Assembly: GCA_023436065.1 (NCBI GenBank)
Contig: JAEZKU010000011.1
Coordinates: forward strand, 124,001 to 188,000
DNA: 64,000 bases
Origin: Bacillota bacterium
GTDB taxonomy: Bacteria; Bacillota; Clostridia; Lachnospirales; Lachnospiraceae
Direction: 5' to 3'
Shown here: piece by piece, positions 43,956-52,069 of the stretch
Layout: each line of letters starts with the position of its first letter
Position numbering within the stretch: position 1 is the first letter of the stretch
Made by a program: the position numbers and the translations under genes
The notes under the pieces: model-generated
The model's input: the letters and a program-made list of their open reading frames with translations, nothing else
Databases searched by the model: none
Told to the model about the DNA's origin: nothing

Positions 43956-45287
43956 TTACTGTTCCTGAGCGATTGCCTCATTCATCATCGTTGCCACATT
44001 CTTACATGCTCCTGCCACATCACCGCCATTATTATAGACATCTGTTAATAATTCGTATGCTTTATCTTCCCACACACTTGTTTGATTGGTATAAGGTCTG
44101 ATCTGTGCATAGCTGAGCATATCCAGATAAGCCTTCACATTAAACTGCGGATACGCTGCTGTCCAGGCATCAGCCGTTCCATTGAATGCAGAAATCGCAA
44201 TACCAAGCTCTGCTTGCTTCTTCTGTCCTGCTTCATTGCTTAAATACTCGATCCACTTCCAGGATTCATCAGGATGTTTGGTATTTACAGCAATTGCATT
44301 TCCAAGTCCGTTGAAGATAGATGCCTGGCCGCCATTATTGGATTTAGGTAGTACTGCCACATCACAATTCTTTACGATATACTCATTGGCTGCAAAACCG
44401 GACAGGTTCCAGGAACCAAAGAGTGCCATTGCTACCAAACCATTCTGGAAAGCTTCTCCTCTGGCAGCATCATCTGTGATTGCGGGAGAAAGGCCTTCTC
44501 TTACAAGGTTAAAGCAATATTCCATTGCTTCAATTGTCTTAGGATCATCATAACCGGATTTTTTATCAGCAGTTACAATCGTTCCACCATTCTGATATAC
44601 GAAGTTATAATAGCCTTCCTGGCTGTGAAGAGGTGACAGAAAACCATACTGAGTTTTATCAGCTTTGGTTAGCTTCTTTGCGGCAGCCTTCATATCATCC
44701 CAGGTCCAGGTATCATTGGGATAAGCCACGCCGGCTGCATCAAACATAGTCTTGTTATACCATAGGCCAATCGTATCAAAATCCTTCGGAATAGCGTATT
44801 GCTTACCATTCAAATTATAGATCTGGCTCAGACCTTCCGGATAATTCGCCAAATCAATCGATTCGCTACTATCAATATAACTTGTCAGATCTAAAAGCTG
44901 ATCATTGGAGGCATAGTAATAAATATTATTAGAGTGCATCCAGAAGGTATCCGGCAAGGATCCACCTGTTGCTGCCGCCTCTAATGCAGTCCAATAGTCA
45001 GACCAGCCATTGACCTGAATGTCTACATGAATACCTGTTTCAGCTTCGAAACTGTCGGCAAGCTGTTGAATTAATGCAGCCTGATTGGTATCCCATACGC
45101 CATAGGAAATTGTTACTTTTTCAGTGGGTGCAGCTTCTGCATCATTAGGTGCTGCTGTTGCTGCTGTATCCGTCTTTGTAGCACTTGGTTCTTCACTGGA
45201 TGTGCTTGCTGTACTCTTTCCACACCCAACCAGGAGTGAAGCTGTCATAGTCAAAATTACCAATACACTTAATAGTCTTTTCTTCAT
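43956..45287 (-). CDS. sugar ABC transporter substrate-binding lipoprotein
   Basis: 443 residues; AGGAGG lies 10 bases before the ATG. Lipoprotein signal with lipobox SLLVGC (Cys22), a Ser/Thr/Ala-rich linker, then the family 1 solute-binding fold (SFEAETGIHVDIQVNGWSDYW, LYNKTMFDAAGVAYPNDTWTWDDM, GLVAMALFGSW, HPDESWKWIEYLSNEAGQ). It captures oligosaccharides outside the membrane. First gene of the ABC-GH36-chemoreceptor operon, so its ligand is likely an alpha-galactoside such as raffinose, melibiose or stachyose. Confidence 0.94.
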   Translation of the reverse strand: MKKRLLSVLVILTMTASLLVGCGKSTASTSSEEPSATKTDTAATAAPNDAEAAPTEKVTISYGVWDTNQAALIQQLADSFEAETGIHVDIQVNGWSDYWTALEAAATGGSLPDTFWMHSNNIYYYASNDQLLDLTSYIDSSESIDLANYPEGLSQIYNLNGKQYAIPKDFDTIGLWYNKTMFDAAGVAYPNDTWTWDDMKAAAKKLTKADKTQYGFLSPLHSQEGYYNFVYQNGGTIVTADKKSGYDDPKTIEAMEYCFNLVREGLSPAITDDAARGEAFQNGLVAMALFGSWNLSGFAANEYIVKNCDVAVLPKSNNGGQASIFNGLGNAIAVNTKHPDESWKWIEYLSNEAGQKKQAELGIAISAFNGTADAWTAAYPQFNVKAYLDMLSYAQIRPYTNQTSVWEDKAYELLTDVYNNGGDVAGACKNVATMMNEAIAQEQ

Positions 45288-45589
45288 ATACTACAATCCT
45301 CCTCTATACTTTTGTTCTTTATGAACTGAACTTATTGTATCATTGGTAGCATTACATTAACATGGTAATTTGTGATATCTATATGTATAAATGTGAATAT
45401 GAGCATGGTTTTTCGTCATATTTACCATAACTCACTATCACATGCTGAAAAAGCCTGTATCAAATTGATACAGGCCGATAAAATACTATTCATTCCATTA
45501 TATAGCCGACATCTGTTTCGAAGTCCAGCTAATCATACTACCCCCTAATATTATTTTGCTTACATGCCGGTATTATTAATTGCGACGAA
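45288..45589. other. intergenic control region between the ABC operon and the peptide operon
   Basis: 302 bases without a gene. Near 45334-45339 the minus strand reads TACAAT, with only TGTTAA in the -35 position (45362-45357), consistent with an activated promoter for the binding-protein gene. The region TTACATTAACATGGTAA (about 45353-45369) is a loose palindrome just upstream. The 45448-45475 hairpin ends the peptide operon. Nothing else is recognised. Confidence 0.5.
45448..45475 (-). terminator. terminator of the radical SAM peptide operon
   Basis: GCCTGTATC (45453-45461) pairs with GATACAGGC (45467-45475). On the minus strand it is followed by TTTTT (45452-45448). It lies about 115 bases after the stop of the radical SAM gene. 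Confidence 0.8.
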
Positions 45590-47050
45590 TCAGAATTGTG
45601 GTGAAGTCATGTTTTTATAGGTATCCCATATCATCCATTCCAGGATGTTTTTTGCCTGATGACATACCCGTTCGTCAATCTCCCAGATTGATCCCTTCAC
45701 TATTTCAGAAGCATATGGACAGCCCCCTCCGCAAACTGAGATGGCAAAGCAATCAGCACACTTACTCATATTCATGGGAAAGCGATGTCGCCATTCATCA
45801 AAAAGCGAATTGGAGTATAACATATCCGAAGTCAGACTATCGTCGTCGATATTAAAATCACTGACATGAAACGGAAAGTACTTTTTATCATCCATACCAA
45901 GCAGAGCCTGACAGGGTCCGATCTGTCCAGTAGGTCCCACCACTATCTGACCTCCCACTCCCATGCAGTCCTTGCATTGAAAGCGATTTTCAACATAAGG
46001 CCGTACACGACGCATCATACGGTCTTCATAGATACCGACACTGCGTAGTCGCTCGAAGGCACGGATAATTTCATGGGAAGCAAATTCGTGGTCCATCTCT
46101 GTACACGGACCGGTCCCTCCGACACGTGGAAGAAGTAGATTAAAGCCCATACCACCCGGTCGTAAATCATTGATGATGAAATCAACGATCTCATCCATAA
46201 ACTGAATGGTAAATGCATTCAGAGTGCAGGATATGGAAGGGTTTAGCCCTTCCCTTTGAAGTAATTTAAATCCCCTTAAGGCATTGTCAAATGTGCCAGC
46301 GCCAATGCAATCTTTTCTTGCTGCATCATGTAAATGACGCGGGCCATCGATCGATATCCCGATCCCTGCATTCGTCTCCTTCAGTACCCGGACTGTTTCC
46401 TCGTCAACCAAGCTTCCGTTGGATAGGATTGAAACCTCCAACCCATCCGGAAATTCCCCTTCCCTCTGCATCTGCCGAAAAAAGCGCAGTGCAAAATAAG
46501 TGGTCTTGGCATTCAAAAGCGGTTCTCCGCCATAAATCGTCACACTTGCAGGACCATTGCCCCTTGCGAGCTTAGCAAATATCCGTATTGCCTGCTCGGC
46601 TGTCTCCTGATTCATGTACTCCGGTTCGAAAGGTCGCTCCGTATCCTCCAAAAAGCAGTACATACATCTGAAGTTGCAATCAGAGGTTGGAAGCAGGTAC
46701 ATATGATGGATATGGTATTGATTGATCGCTCTGTGAAACTGCCGGAGATAAGCCTCTGTATCCTCCTTTTGAGATTGTATTAAGAGTGATCTGGCCTTAA
46801 GCTCCTTGATTACCTGCTTCAGCTGCTTCTGCGCATATCTGTATGAAAGTTGATCGATCGCCTGCCTGGATGTAACAGGTGATGCAAATGCTTCATACAG
46901 TTCCTCCAAGGCCTGCCCGCCAAAGAGCATGCGCCGGGTCAGCGAATGGAACACACATACAATATCATCCTTTTTGAAGAGCCGCACAAATCGGGATCTT
47001 TGAAGCATTGTCTTATTTCTATCGGTACGATAGTTTACTGTATTGTTCAT
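45590..47050 (-). CDS. radical SAM/SPASM peptide maturase
   Basis: 486 residues; AGAGGAGA precedes the ATG. Residues about 20-95 look like a PqqD-type leader-binding (RRE) module. The radical SAM motif is C125-x3-C129-x2-C132 (CNFRCMYC), with GGEP at 174-177. The C-terminal SPASM region has C362-x12-G-x4-C380, then C431-x2-C434-x5-C440-x3-C444 and C463, plus Cys359, enough for two auxiliary [4Fe-4S] clusters. It resembles clostridial Cys-rich-peptide maturases (CcpM type) and, more distantly, sulfatase maturases; no sulfatase is nearby. The gene 30 bases upstream encodes a Cys-repeat peptide, its likely substrate. Expected chemistry is thioether formation or another radical modification of the repeats. 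Confidence 0.9.
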   Translation of the reverse strand: MNNTVNYRTDRNKTMLQRSRFVRLFKKDDIVCVFHSLTRRMLFGGQALEELYEAFASPVTSRQAIDQLSYRYAQKQLKQVIKELKARSLLIQSQKEDTEAYLRQFHRAINQYHIHHMYLLPTSDCNFRCMYCFLEDTERPFEPEYMNQETAEQAIRIFAKLARGNGPASVTIYGGEPLLNAKTTYFALRFFRQMQREGEFPDGLEVSILSNGSLVDEETVRVLKETNAGIGISIDGPRHLHDAARKDCIGAGTFDNALRGFKLLQREGLNPSISCTLNAFTIQFMDEIVDFIINDLRPGGMGFNLLLPRVGGTGPCTEMDHEFASHEIIRAFERLRSVGIYEDRMMRRVRPYVENRFQCKDCMGVGGQIVVGPTGQIGPCQALLGMDDKKYFPFHVSDFNIDDDSLTSDMLYSNSLFDEWRHRFPMNMSKCADCFAISVCGGGCPYASEIVKGSIWEIDERVCHQAKNILEWMIWDTYKNMTSPQF

Positions 47051-47080
47051 TATTCTCCTCTTTTAAGTTAACCAAATTGG

Positions 47081-47569
47081 TTATTTGTTCACTTTATTCT
47101 TCATATCTATCGAAATACGCTCTAATATCTTTTCTACATCTCCAAATTTTACATCAACAAGTGATTCAATTCGATCAAGTCGGTCATAAAGATTATCCAG
47201 CTTCTCACTTGGGCATACAGCGCAGTTGGTACCGCAGTCACTATGACAGTTCGTTCCGCAATCGCTGTGGCAATTGGTACCGCAGTCACTATGACAGTTC
47301 GTTCCGCAATCGCTGTGGCAGTTGGTACCGCAGTCACTATGACAGTTCGATCCACAGTTACTTTGGCAATTGGTAATGCAATTACTTGCTATATTGCCCA
47401 GATCATCGGGTGTTCGGCAAAAGGCTTTTCCCGGTCCTCCGGGATAATGAATAAGATCCTCTACCGCGCTTCGATCTCTTATGGATGGCTCTTTAGCAAT
47501 TATGTCCTTTGCAGGAATTATGTCTTCTTTTTTAAACAGCTTCTTTAGTTTCGATTGCTTTGACTCCAT
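47081..47569 (-). CDS. Cys-repeat peptide, candidate RiPP precursor
   Basis: 162 residues; strong AAGGAGGAAGG site before the ATG. Three parts: a charged N-terminal region (1-62; KLKKLFKKEDIIPAKDIIA ... IHYPGGPGKAF) that could be a leader; residues 63-119, where Cys occurs at 64, 68, 72 and every fourth residue to 116, plus 119, almost always preceded by Asn or Asp, with the 8-residue unit CHSDCGTN five times; and a C-terminal amphipathic helix (120-162; LDNLYDRLDRIESLVDVKFG) that could be a follower or coiled coil. No signal peptide. It lies between a methyltransferase and a radical SAM/SPASM gene. Alternative: a metal-binding or structural Cys-rich protein. I know no described family with this exact pattern. 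Confidence 0.85.
   Translation of the reverse strand: MESKQSKLKKLFKKEDIIPAKDIIAKEPSIRDRSAVEDLIHYPGGPGKAFCRTPDDLGNIASNCITNCQSNCGSNCHSDCGTNCHSDCGTNCHSDCGTNCHSDCGTNCHSDCGTNCAVCPSEKLDNLYDRLDRIESLVDVKFGDVEKILERISIDMKNKVNK
47222..47365. repeat. three tandem 48-bp units inside the Cys-repeat gene
   Basis: Units 47222-47269, 47270-47317 and 47318-47365. The first two differ at one base; the third diverges in its last 18 bases. Each unit encodes two copies of the 8-residue peptide repeat, whose two halves use different codons, so copy number grew by duplication of 16-residue blocks rather than single repeats. Confidence 0.95.
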
Positions 47570-47623
47570 AACCTTCCTCCTTTTTTAATATGTTATTGGA
47601 CACCTTGTTTCTCTGTATAATTA

Positions 47624-48466
47624 CTAAACTCCCATCAATTTGCACAGTTCGTACACAATCAGCCTTGGATAACGAAGACAGAAATCATATCGCACCGGAT
47701 CCGCCTGGTCAAGGATAGGGCTGGGATCAGGCTCGTAGATACGAGAGATTGCCAATCCGCTCTCGTTGCTTGCTCTTGTCATTTCGTCAAGGGTAAACCA
47801 ATGATTTTCTTCCTCCTCCGGCTTATAATCAAATTTATAATCTGCTTCGCGGATGATAAATTTTTCACCGGTATCCGAGATTGCCTCCCGGAGAACGCGC
47901 CCAAAGAAAGGGTGACTCTCAATGATATAGAACCTGCCTGTATCCTTCAGTAGTCTTCTCACCCCTCGAAATGCCCGTACCACTTCATTATGGGCATGCT
48001 TTTCCCGCATACAATCAAAGCTTACGATGACATCAATTGCAACTATGTAGTCAAAAGACGCGTAAGGCCATTTTAAGGAGGCTGTAGCAAAATCCTCGCA
48101 TACAAATTCGATTTGCTTCAGAGAACGACGAGCCTTCAGATCGTTTGCCTTACCAATCAGGAACTCATTTTGATCAATTCCTGTTACATTTGCACCACGT
48201 TCCGCCAGAAGCGCAGAATAAAAACCCGGTCCGCAGCCAAAATCCAAAATATTTTTGTCACAGATTTTTTCCTTAGGGAAAAAAGTATCGACAAAATGGT
48301 GCACGTAATATTTATAGTATCCATATTGCTCCGGTCTGATATCTGACAGATCCTCGAGATACTTCATCTCCATCCAGCGTCTCATAGTATCCGGTCCGGC
48401 TGCCTTAAATTTTGGTAGCTTATTATCGTTACTATTATGTATAAGATAATCCGGCTTCGTCGTCAT
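47624..48466 (-). CDS. class I SAM-dependent methyltransferase
   Basis: 280 residues from ATG 48466 (MTTKPDYL), with GGAGG 5-6 bases upstream; an upstream in-frame TTG is not used. Rossmann-type methyltransferase: motif I NILDFGCGPGFYSALL (glycine loop for SAM), motif II acidic residue in GANVTGIDQNEF, IEFVCEDFA, then FDYIVAIDVIVSFD and LLKDTGRFYIIESHPFF. The C-terminal half (HWFTLDEMTRASNESGLAIS) is typical of the UbiE/COQ5-like group. First gene of the operon with the Cys-repeat peptide and the radical SAM enzyme, so it may methylate the peptide; a small-molecule substrate is also possible. Confidence 0.9.
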   Translation of the reverse strand: MTTKPDYLIHNSNDNKLPKFKAAGPDTMRRWMEMKYLEDLSDIRPEQYGYYKYYVHHFVDTFFPKEKICDKNILDFGCGPGFYSALLAERGANVTGIDQNEFLIGKANDLKARRSLKQIEFVCEDFATASLKWPYASFDYIVAIDVIVSFDCMREKHAHNEVVRAFRGVRRLLKDTGRFYIIESHPFFGRVLREAISDTGEKFIIREADYKFDYKPEEEENHWFTLDEMTRASNESGLAISRIYEPDPSPILDQADPVRYDFCLRYPRLIVYELCKLMGV

Positions 48467-48543
48467 GCTTCCTCCTGTATCGTACAAAATGTACTATCCA
48501 TACTGCATGTCACCAACAATAATTGGAATTTATTCCCATTTCA

Positions 48544-48572
48544 ATGATACCATTGTGTCTCTTCACAGTCAA
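48544..48572 (-). promoter_or_regulatory. promoter of the methyltransferase-peptide-radical SAM operon
   Basis: Minus strand TTGACT (48572-48567), 17-base spacer, TATCAT (48549-48544), about 78 bases before the methyltransferase ATG. Good match to consensus. Confidence 0.75.
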
Positions 48573-48622
48573 TAACAATTTATTCATCACTGTATGCAGA
48601 CATACGGATACAACTCTATAAG

Positions 48623-48666
48623 ATTATGGTTTCTTGTTGAAGGCATAACAAATTATGGTTTATAAT
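48623..48666 (+). promoter_or_regulatory. promoter of the AraC-type gene with paired direct repeats
   Basis: TTGAAG (48637-48642), 18-base spacer, TATAAT (48661-48666). ATTATGGTTT occurs at 48623-48632 and 48652-48661, 29 bp apart, flanking the -35 and overlapping the -10. This suggests autoregulation by the AraC-type protein. Confidence 0.6.
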
Positions 48667-48716
48667 GTAAGCAGAAGGTAATTGCATCAATGAACTCTTA
48701 TTAGGGGGACACTTGA

Positions 48717-49472
48717 ATGAACTATGAGAAAGAATGGAATAACGCAGAGCTATTGCAGCGAGAGATCACGAGCACCCATCGTCCTCTCGAGGATGAATTG
48801 CAGTTTTATCATGCTGTAAAAAACGGTGATCTCGATTATGTAAAAAGTAATTGCATGAACCATGTATTTCTTAATCCTGAAGGAATGGGACTATTATCAG
48901 AAAATCCTTTGCAGAACTTAAAATATCATTTTGTGATTACAGCAGCTATGATTACCCGTAACAGTATCGATGGGGGGATGGAGGCTGAGAAAGCTTATGG
49001 ATTGAGTGATTTTTATATTCAGAAGATGGACAAATGTCAAACCAAAGAAGAGATCGCAGAAGTTCACCAGATTATGTGCTTTGACTTTACCCGAAGGATG
49101 CAGCAGCTGGGCAAGAATAAAGTGCATTCAAAACATATCGTACAATGTATTGACTACATATATAACCATATTCATAGTCGTATTACCCTGAAGGAAATAG
49201 CCAACCGGTTAGATTTGTCGGAAAGCTATTTATCCAAATTATTTGTATCAGAAGTAGGTATCACGATCAGTGAATATATTCGTGAAAAGAAAATAGAACG
49301 AGCTTCCAATATGTTAAAGTTCTCAGATTATGATATTGCCGATATCGCCAATTACTTCTCCTTTTCCTCGCAGAGCCATTTTACGCAGGCCTTCGAGAAG
49401 CAGATCGGACTATCACCCAAAAAATATCGCGATCTTTACTACAGAAAAAGCTGGATGTCAAAGGCCCGTTAA
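48717..49472 (+). CDS. AraC-type regulator divergent from the peptide operon
   Basis: 251 residues; GGGGGA precedes the ATG. The C-terminal 100 residues carry the double helix-turn-helix (TLKEIANRLDLSESYLSKLF and DIADIANYFSFSSQSHFTQA, ending QIGLSPKKYRDLYY). The N-terminal 140 residues are helical without the cupin pattern of the other AraC proteins here; they resemble the helical front part of the YSIRK-type AraC regulators. The divergent position makes it the best candidate controller of the methyltransferase/peptide/radical SAM operon. The signal is unknown. Confidence 0.85.
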   Translation: MNYEKEWNNAELLQREITSTHRPLEDELQFYHAVKNGDLDYVKSNCMNHVFLNPEGMGLLSENPLQNLKYHFVITAAMITRNSIDGGMEAEKAYGLSDFYIQKMDKCQTKEEIAEVHQIMCFDFTRRMQQLGKNKVHSKHIVQCIDYIYNHIHSRITLKEIANRLDLSESYLSKLFVSEVGITISEYIREKKIERASNMLKFSDYDIADIANYFSFSSQSHFTQAFEKQIGLSPKKYRDLYYRKSWMSKAR

Positions 49473-49478
49473 AATGAC

Positions 49479-49513
49479 AGTGCCAGGAAGGGGAATAACC
49501 CTTTCCTGGCACT
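49479..49513. terminator. terminator between the AraC-type gene and the GH16 gene
   Basis: AGTGCCAGGAAGGGG (49479-49493) pairs with CCCTTTCCTGGCACT (49499-49513), with one G-T/G-A irregularity. It lies between convergent stops. U-runs are poor on both sides. Confidence 0.7.
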
Positions 49514-49547
49514 ACTTATTACTGGCAAGCTCTATCGGATGCTTAGA

Positions 49548-51887
49548 TTACTCCACAATTGTTACACTTACCTCCGATAACTCTACGCTACCGGCAGGTA
49601 CCTCCCCCTCTCCGACCTTGCCAAAGGAAAATACTAAATCACCGTTATTATCACTGTCACTATCCATCTTGAAGGTACCGACATATTCATATTTCTTACC
49701 GGCTGACAAAGCAACTGTTGTTCCTCCGTAATAAGCATAATTTTTCGTCGCATTTCCCATTAATGCCAGCTCAACATTGCGGGTTGCACTCGATTGAAAG
49801 GTAGCCTTAACCTGATAGCTCTTCCCTTTCTCAAGATTTAATCCACTCTGCTTCAACTGAATATGCCAGTTCTGTGTTCCTGCATTTGTGATATCGAACT
49901 TTACTTTTTGGTCAGTAAAAGTATAGGTTGCAGCTGCTGTTGTATCAACATAGGGCGCCCAGCCCATCATTCCATCTGCAAAATCTCCGTTCTGAACCAT
50001 CTCAGAGCCGGCCTTAAATACCTTATCAATACGGACATTATCAATCGAAACCATGCCTTGTTTGCCCAAAAGGAATTTTAACTCAGCTGTATTGACCTTT
50101 AATCCGGTCGATGTTGTAAATTCATATTGATAGGTCTTATCCTTTGTCGTTAAATTAGCCTTAAACGTCTTTCCGGCAACGGTTGCCTGAATGCTTTTCG
50201 ATTTGGATGCCTTCGCCTGGAAGCTAAGTATATAGGTTGTATCCGCTTTTAAAGCCAGACCCTTTTGACTGATTGAGACATCCTCCGCTTTTTTTGATGC
50301 AGCCGGAACATCCACCTTTAACCTGCGCACATAGTTTTTGTTTGTAACACTGACGGAAGCCTTAGCCTTATTTGCACTGACTTCCCAGTAACCCAGACGC
50401 TTCGCACCCTGATCAAAGGTACCATTATATACATAATTTCCATCTGCCAATACGGTCTTTACTTCTTTCGATGAATCCTTTGACTGTCCGAGCTTGATCA
50501 GTTTTACATTCTTCACCTGAACAGCCGCAATCGGATTGGTTGATTTCTGCTCCCCAAGATTAAATTCCAACCGTCCGTTTTCATCAGATTCTGCTGACAT
50601 GGTAAAGTCATAGGTATAGGTCTGATATGTTGTTGTCAGATTAACCGTCTTATCATCCATATATTTCGCATAGTTATAGTTCGGTCCATCCAACCTTAAT
50701 ACCACAGTCCTCTCAGCCCCTGCCTTCGCATCAAAGCTGATCCGGTACCGGCCACCCTTCGCAAGCGGGATACCTGCCTGCATTGCCTGAATGGAATAAT
50801 CCACGGTTCCTTCCTTTGCAGGAGTAATTGTCAAGGTATTATTGGCAATTACAGCCGTAGCTTCTCCGCCATTCATCGTATTCATAAACCAGCCTGTTGT
50901 ATCATTTAATGTTTCAGCATCTGAGAAGTCTCCGTTATTCACATAATTGCCGTTTGTATCCGGATCTCTTAAGGTAACACTTGTCTCCGGCATGGAAACG
51001 TTCTCATTGTAGTAAGACTTCTGATAAACCTTAACATAATCCACCAACATTTTTGCCTTCGAGAAATCAGTCGTCGAATCGGGATTTCCAGGCCAATTTC
51101 CTCCTACTGCTACATTTAGGATGATATAGAAGTTTTGGTCAAAGGGTGCCGGGTAAGTAATCACTCCGATCCCTTCCGAACCGGTATACCATTTATTCAC
51201 TGTATTTGTTAATTGACCGTCCACAAAGAAGCTGATGTTATCCGGGTTCCATTCCACTGAAAAAATATGATAGTCGTTGGAAAAGTCTCCCTTGGTCAAG
51301 GTCTTACTTCCCTGGCTCTGTATATCAGTACTGCTTTTCGCATAATGAAGCGTCTGATATACTTTGCTGGGATTATTGCCTAACAGCTCCATAATATCAA
51401 TTTCGCCGCATTTGGGCCAGCCGCCATACAGATTATCATCGGTAGGCATCATCCAGATTGCAGGCCAGATTCCCTGTCCCTTCGGAAGCTTTGCCCTTAC
51501 TTCTACCTTACCGTATTTAAAATCCACTTTATTCTGGGTATTTACTCTGCCCGAAGTATAGGTTACTTCACCAGTCTTCTTATCCACGGTTTTAATGGGC
51601 TGTATCACCAGATTACCGTCCTTGATATAGGTATTCTCAGTAGAATTTGTGTAACGCTGCAGCTCATTATTTACCCAACCGGGTTCATGAAGCTCATAAT
51701 TCCATTTGGTCCTGTCCAGGCTCTTACCGCTAAAATCGTCACTCCAAAGCAAATGATACTCTTCGGATTTTGCTGCTTTATCAGCAGCCTTGGTATCAGC
51801 CAATACTACATTTGCTCCACCACATATGCTTGTCACAAATACCATAGTCAACAGCATTGCAAGCATTCCGTTAAGTTTTTTTATCAT
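49548..51887 (-). CDS. secreted GH16 beta-glucanase with three CBM4/9-like modules
   Basis: 779 residues from ATG 51887 (MIKKLNGML), AGGAGGG upstream. Signal peptide (about 1-31). GH16 catalytic domain (about 42-285) with the active-site motif GEIDIMELLGN (two catalytic Glu around an Asp) and WPAIWMMP; the inserted Met makes it the laminarinase-like (beta-1,3 or 1,3-1,4) type. Then three beta-sandwich modules starting NYVNNGDF, NYVYNGTF and MVQNGDF, each with the GxxLxxGxxY pattern of CBM4/9. No LPxTG or SLH anchor. It degrades mixed-linkage or beta-1,3-glucans outside the cell. Confidence 0.95.
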   Translation of the reverse strand: MIKKLNGMLAMLLTMVFVTSICGGANVVLADTKAADKAAKSEEYHLLWSDDFSGKSLDRTKWNYELHEPGWVNNELQRYTNSTENTYIKDGNLVIQPIKTVDKKTGEVTYTSGRVNTQNKVDFKYGKVEVRAKLPKGQGIWPAIWMMPTDDNLYGGWPKCGEIDIMELLGNNPSKVYQTLHYAKSSTDIQSQGSKTLTKGDFSNDYHIFSVEWNPDNISFFVDGQLTNTVNKWYTGSEGIGVITYPAPFDQNFYIILNVAVGGNWPGNPDSTTDFSKAKMLVDYVKVYQKSYYNENVSMPETSVTLRDPDTNGNYVNNGDFSDAETLNDTTGWFMNTMNGGEATAVIANNTLTITPAKEGTVDYSIQAMQAGIPLAKGGRYRISFDAKAGAERTVVLRLDGPNYNYAKYMDDKTVNLTTTYQTYTYDFTMSAESDENGRLEFNLGEQKSTNPIAAVQVKNVKLIKLGQSKDSSKEVKTVLADGNYVYNGTFDQGAKRLGYWEVSANKAKASVSVTNKNYVRRLKVDVPAASKKAEDVSISQKGLALKADTTYILSFQAKASKSKSIQATVAGKTFKANLTTKDKTYQYEFTTSTGLKVNTAELKFLLGKQGMVSIDNVRIDKVFKAGSEMVQNGDFADGMMGWAPYVDTTAAATYTFTDQKVKFDITNAGTQNWHIQLKQSGLNLEKGKSYQVKATFQSSATRNVELALMGNATKNYAYYGGTTVALSAGKKYEYVGTFKMDSDSDNNGDLVFSFGKVGEGEVPAGSVELSEVSVTIVE

Positions 51888-51939
51888 AATACACCCTCCT
51901 CTTGGTTGATAAGAAAAAGGTAGCATTTCAACCCTAAGA

Positions 51940-51969
51940 ATAATATCATTTTCTTCTTCTTTTTATCAA
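51940..51969 (-). promoter_or_regulatory. probable promoter of the GH16 gene
   Basis: Minus strand TTGATA (51969-51964), 18-base spacer, TATTAT (51945-51940), about 53 bases before the ATG. Confidence 0.5.
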
Positions 51970-52010
51970 AATTTTGGGGTCAACTTTGTTCTGTTCATGG
52001 TAATAAAATA

Positions 52011-52052
52011 GCACCTCCAAACACCGGACTAATCCTCCAACGTTTGAGGTGC
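52011..52052 (-). terminator. terminator of the RpiR gene
   Basis: GCACCTC-c-AAAC (52011-52022) pairs with GTTTGAGGTGC (52042-52052). On the minus strand TATTTTATT follows. It lies 18 bases after the stop. Confidence 0.8.
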
Positions 52053-52069
52053 CTTCTTATTCTGTTATG

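Noticed and set aside
45590..47050. Anaerobic sulfatase-maturing enzyme
   Set aside because: The SPASM layout is similar, but there is no sulfatase gene and the adjacent Cys-repeat peptide is a better partner.
47222..47365. CRISPR-like array of 48-bp repeats
   Set aside because: The repeats abut with no spacers and lie in frame inside a protein gene with good start and ribosome site.
47243..47548. Open frame on the plus strand across the Cys repeats
   Set aside because: It is an antisense by-product of the tandem repeat; it has no ribosome site and a low-complexity TVRSAIAVA product.
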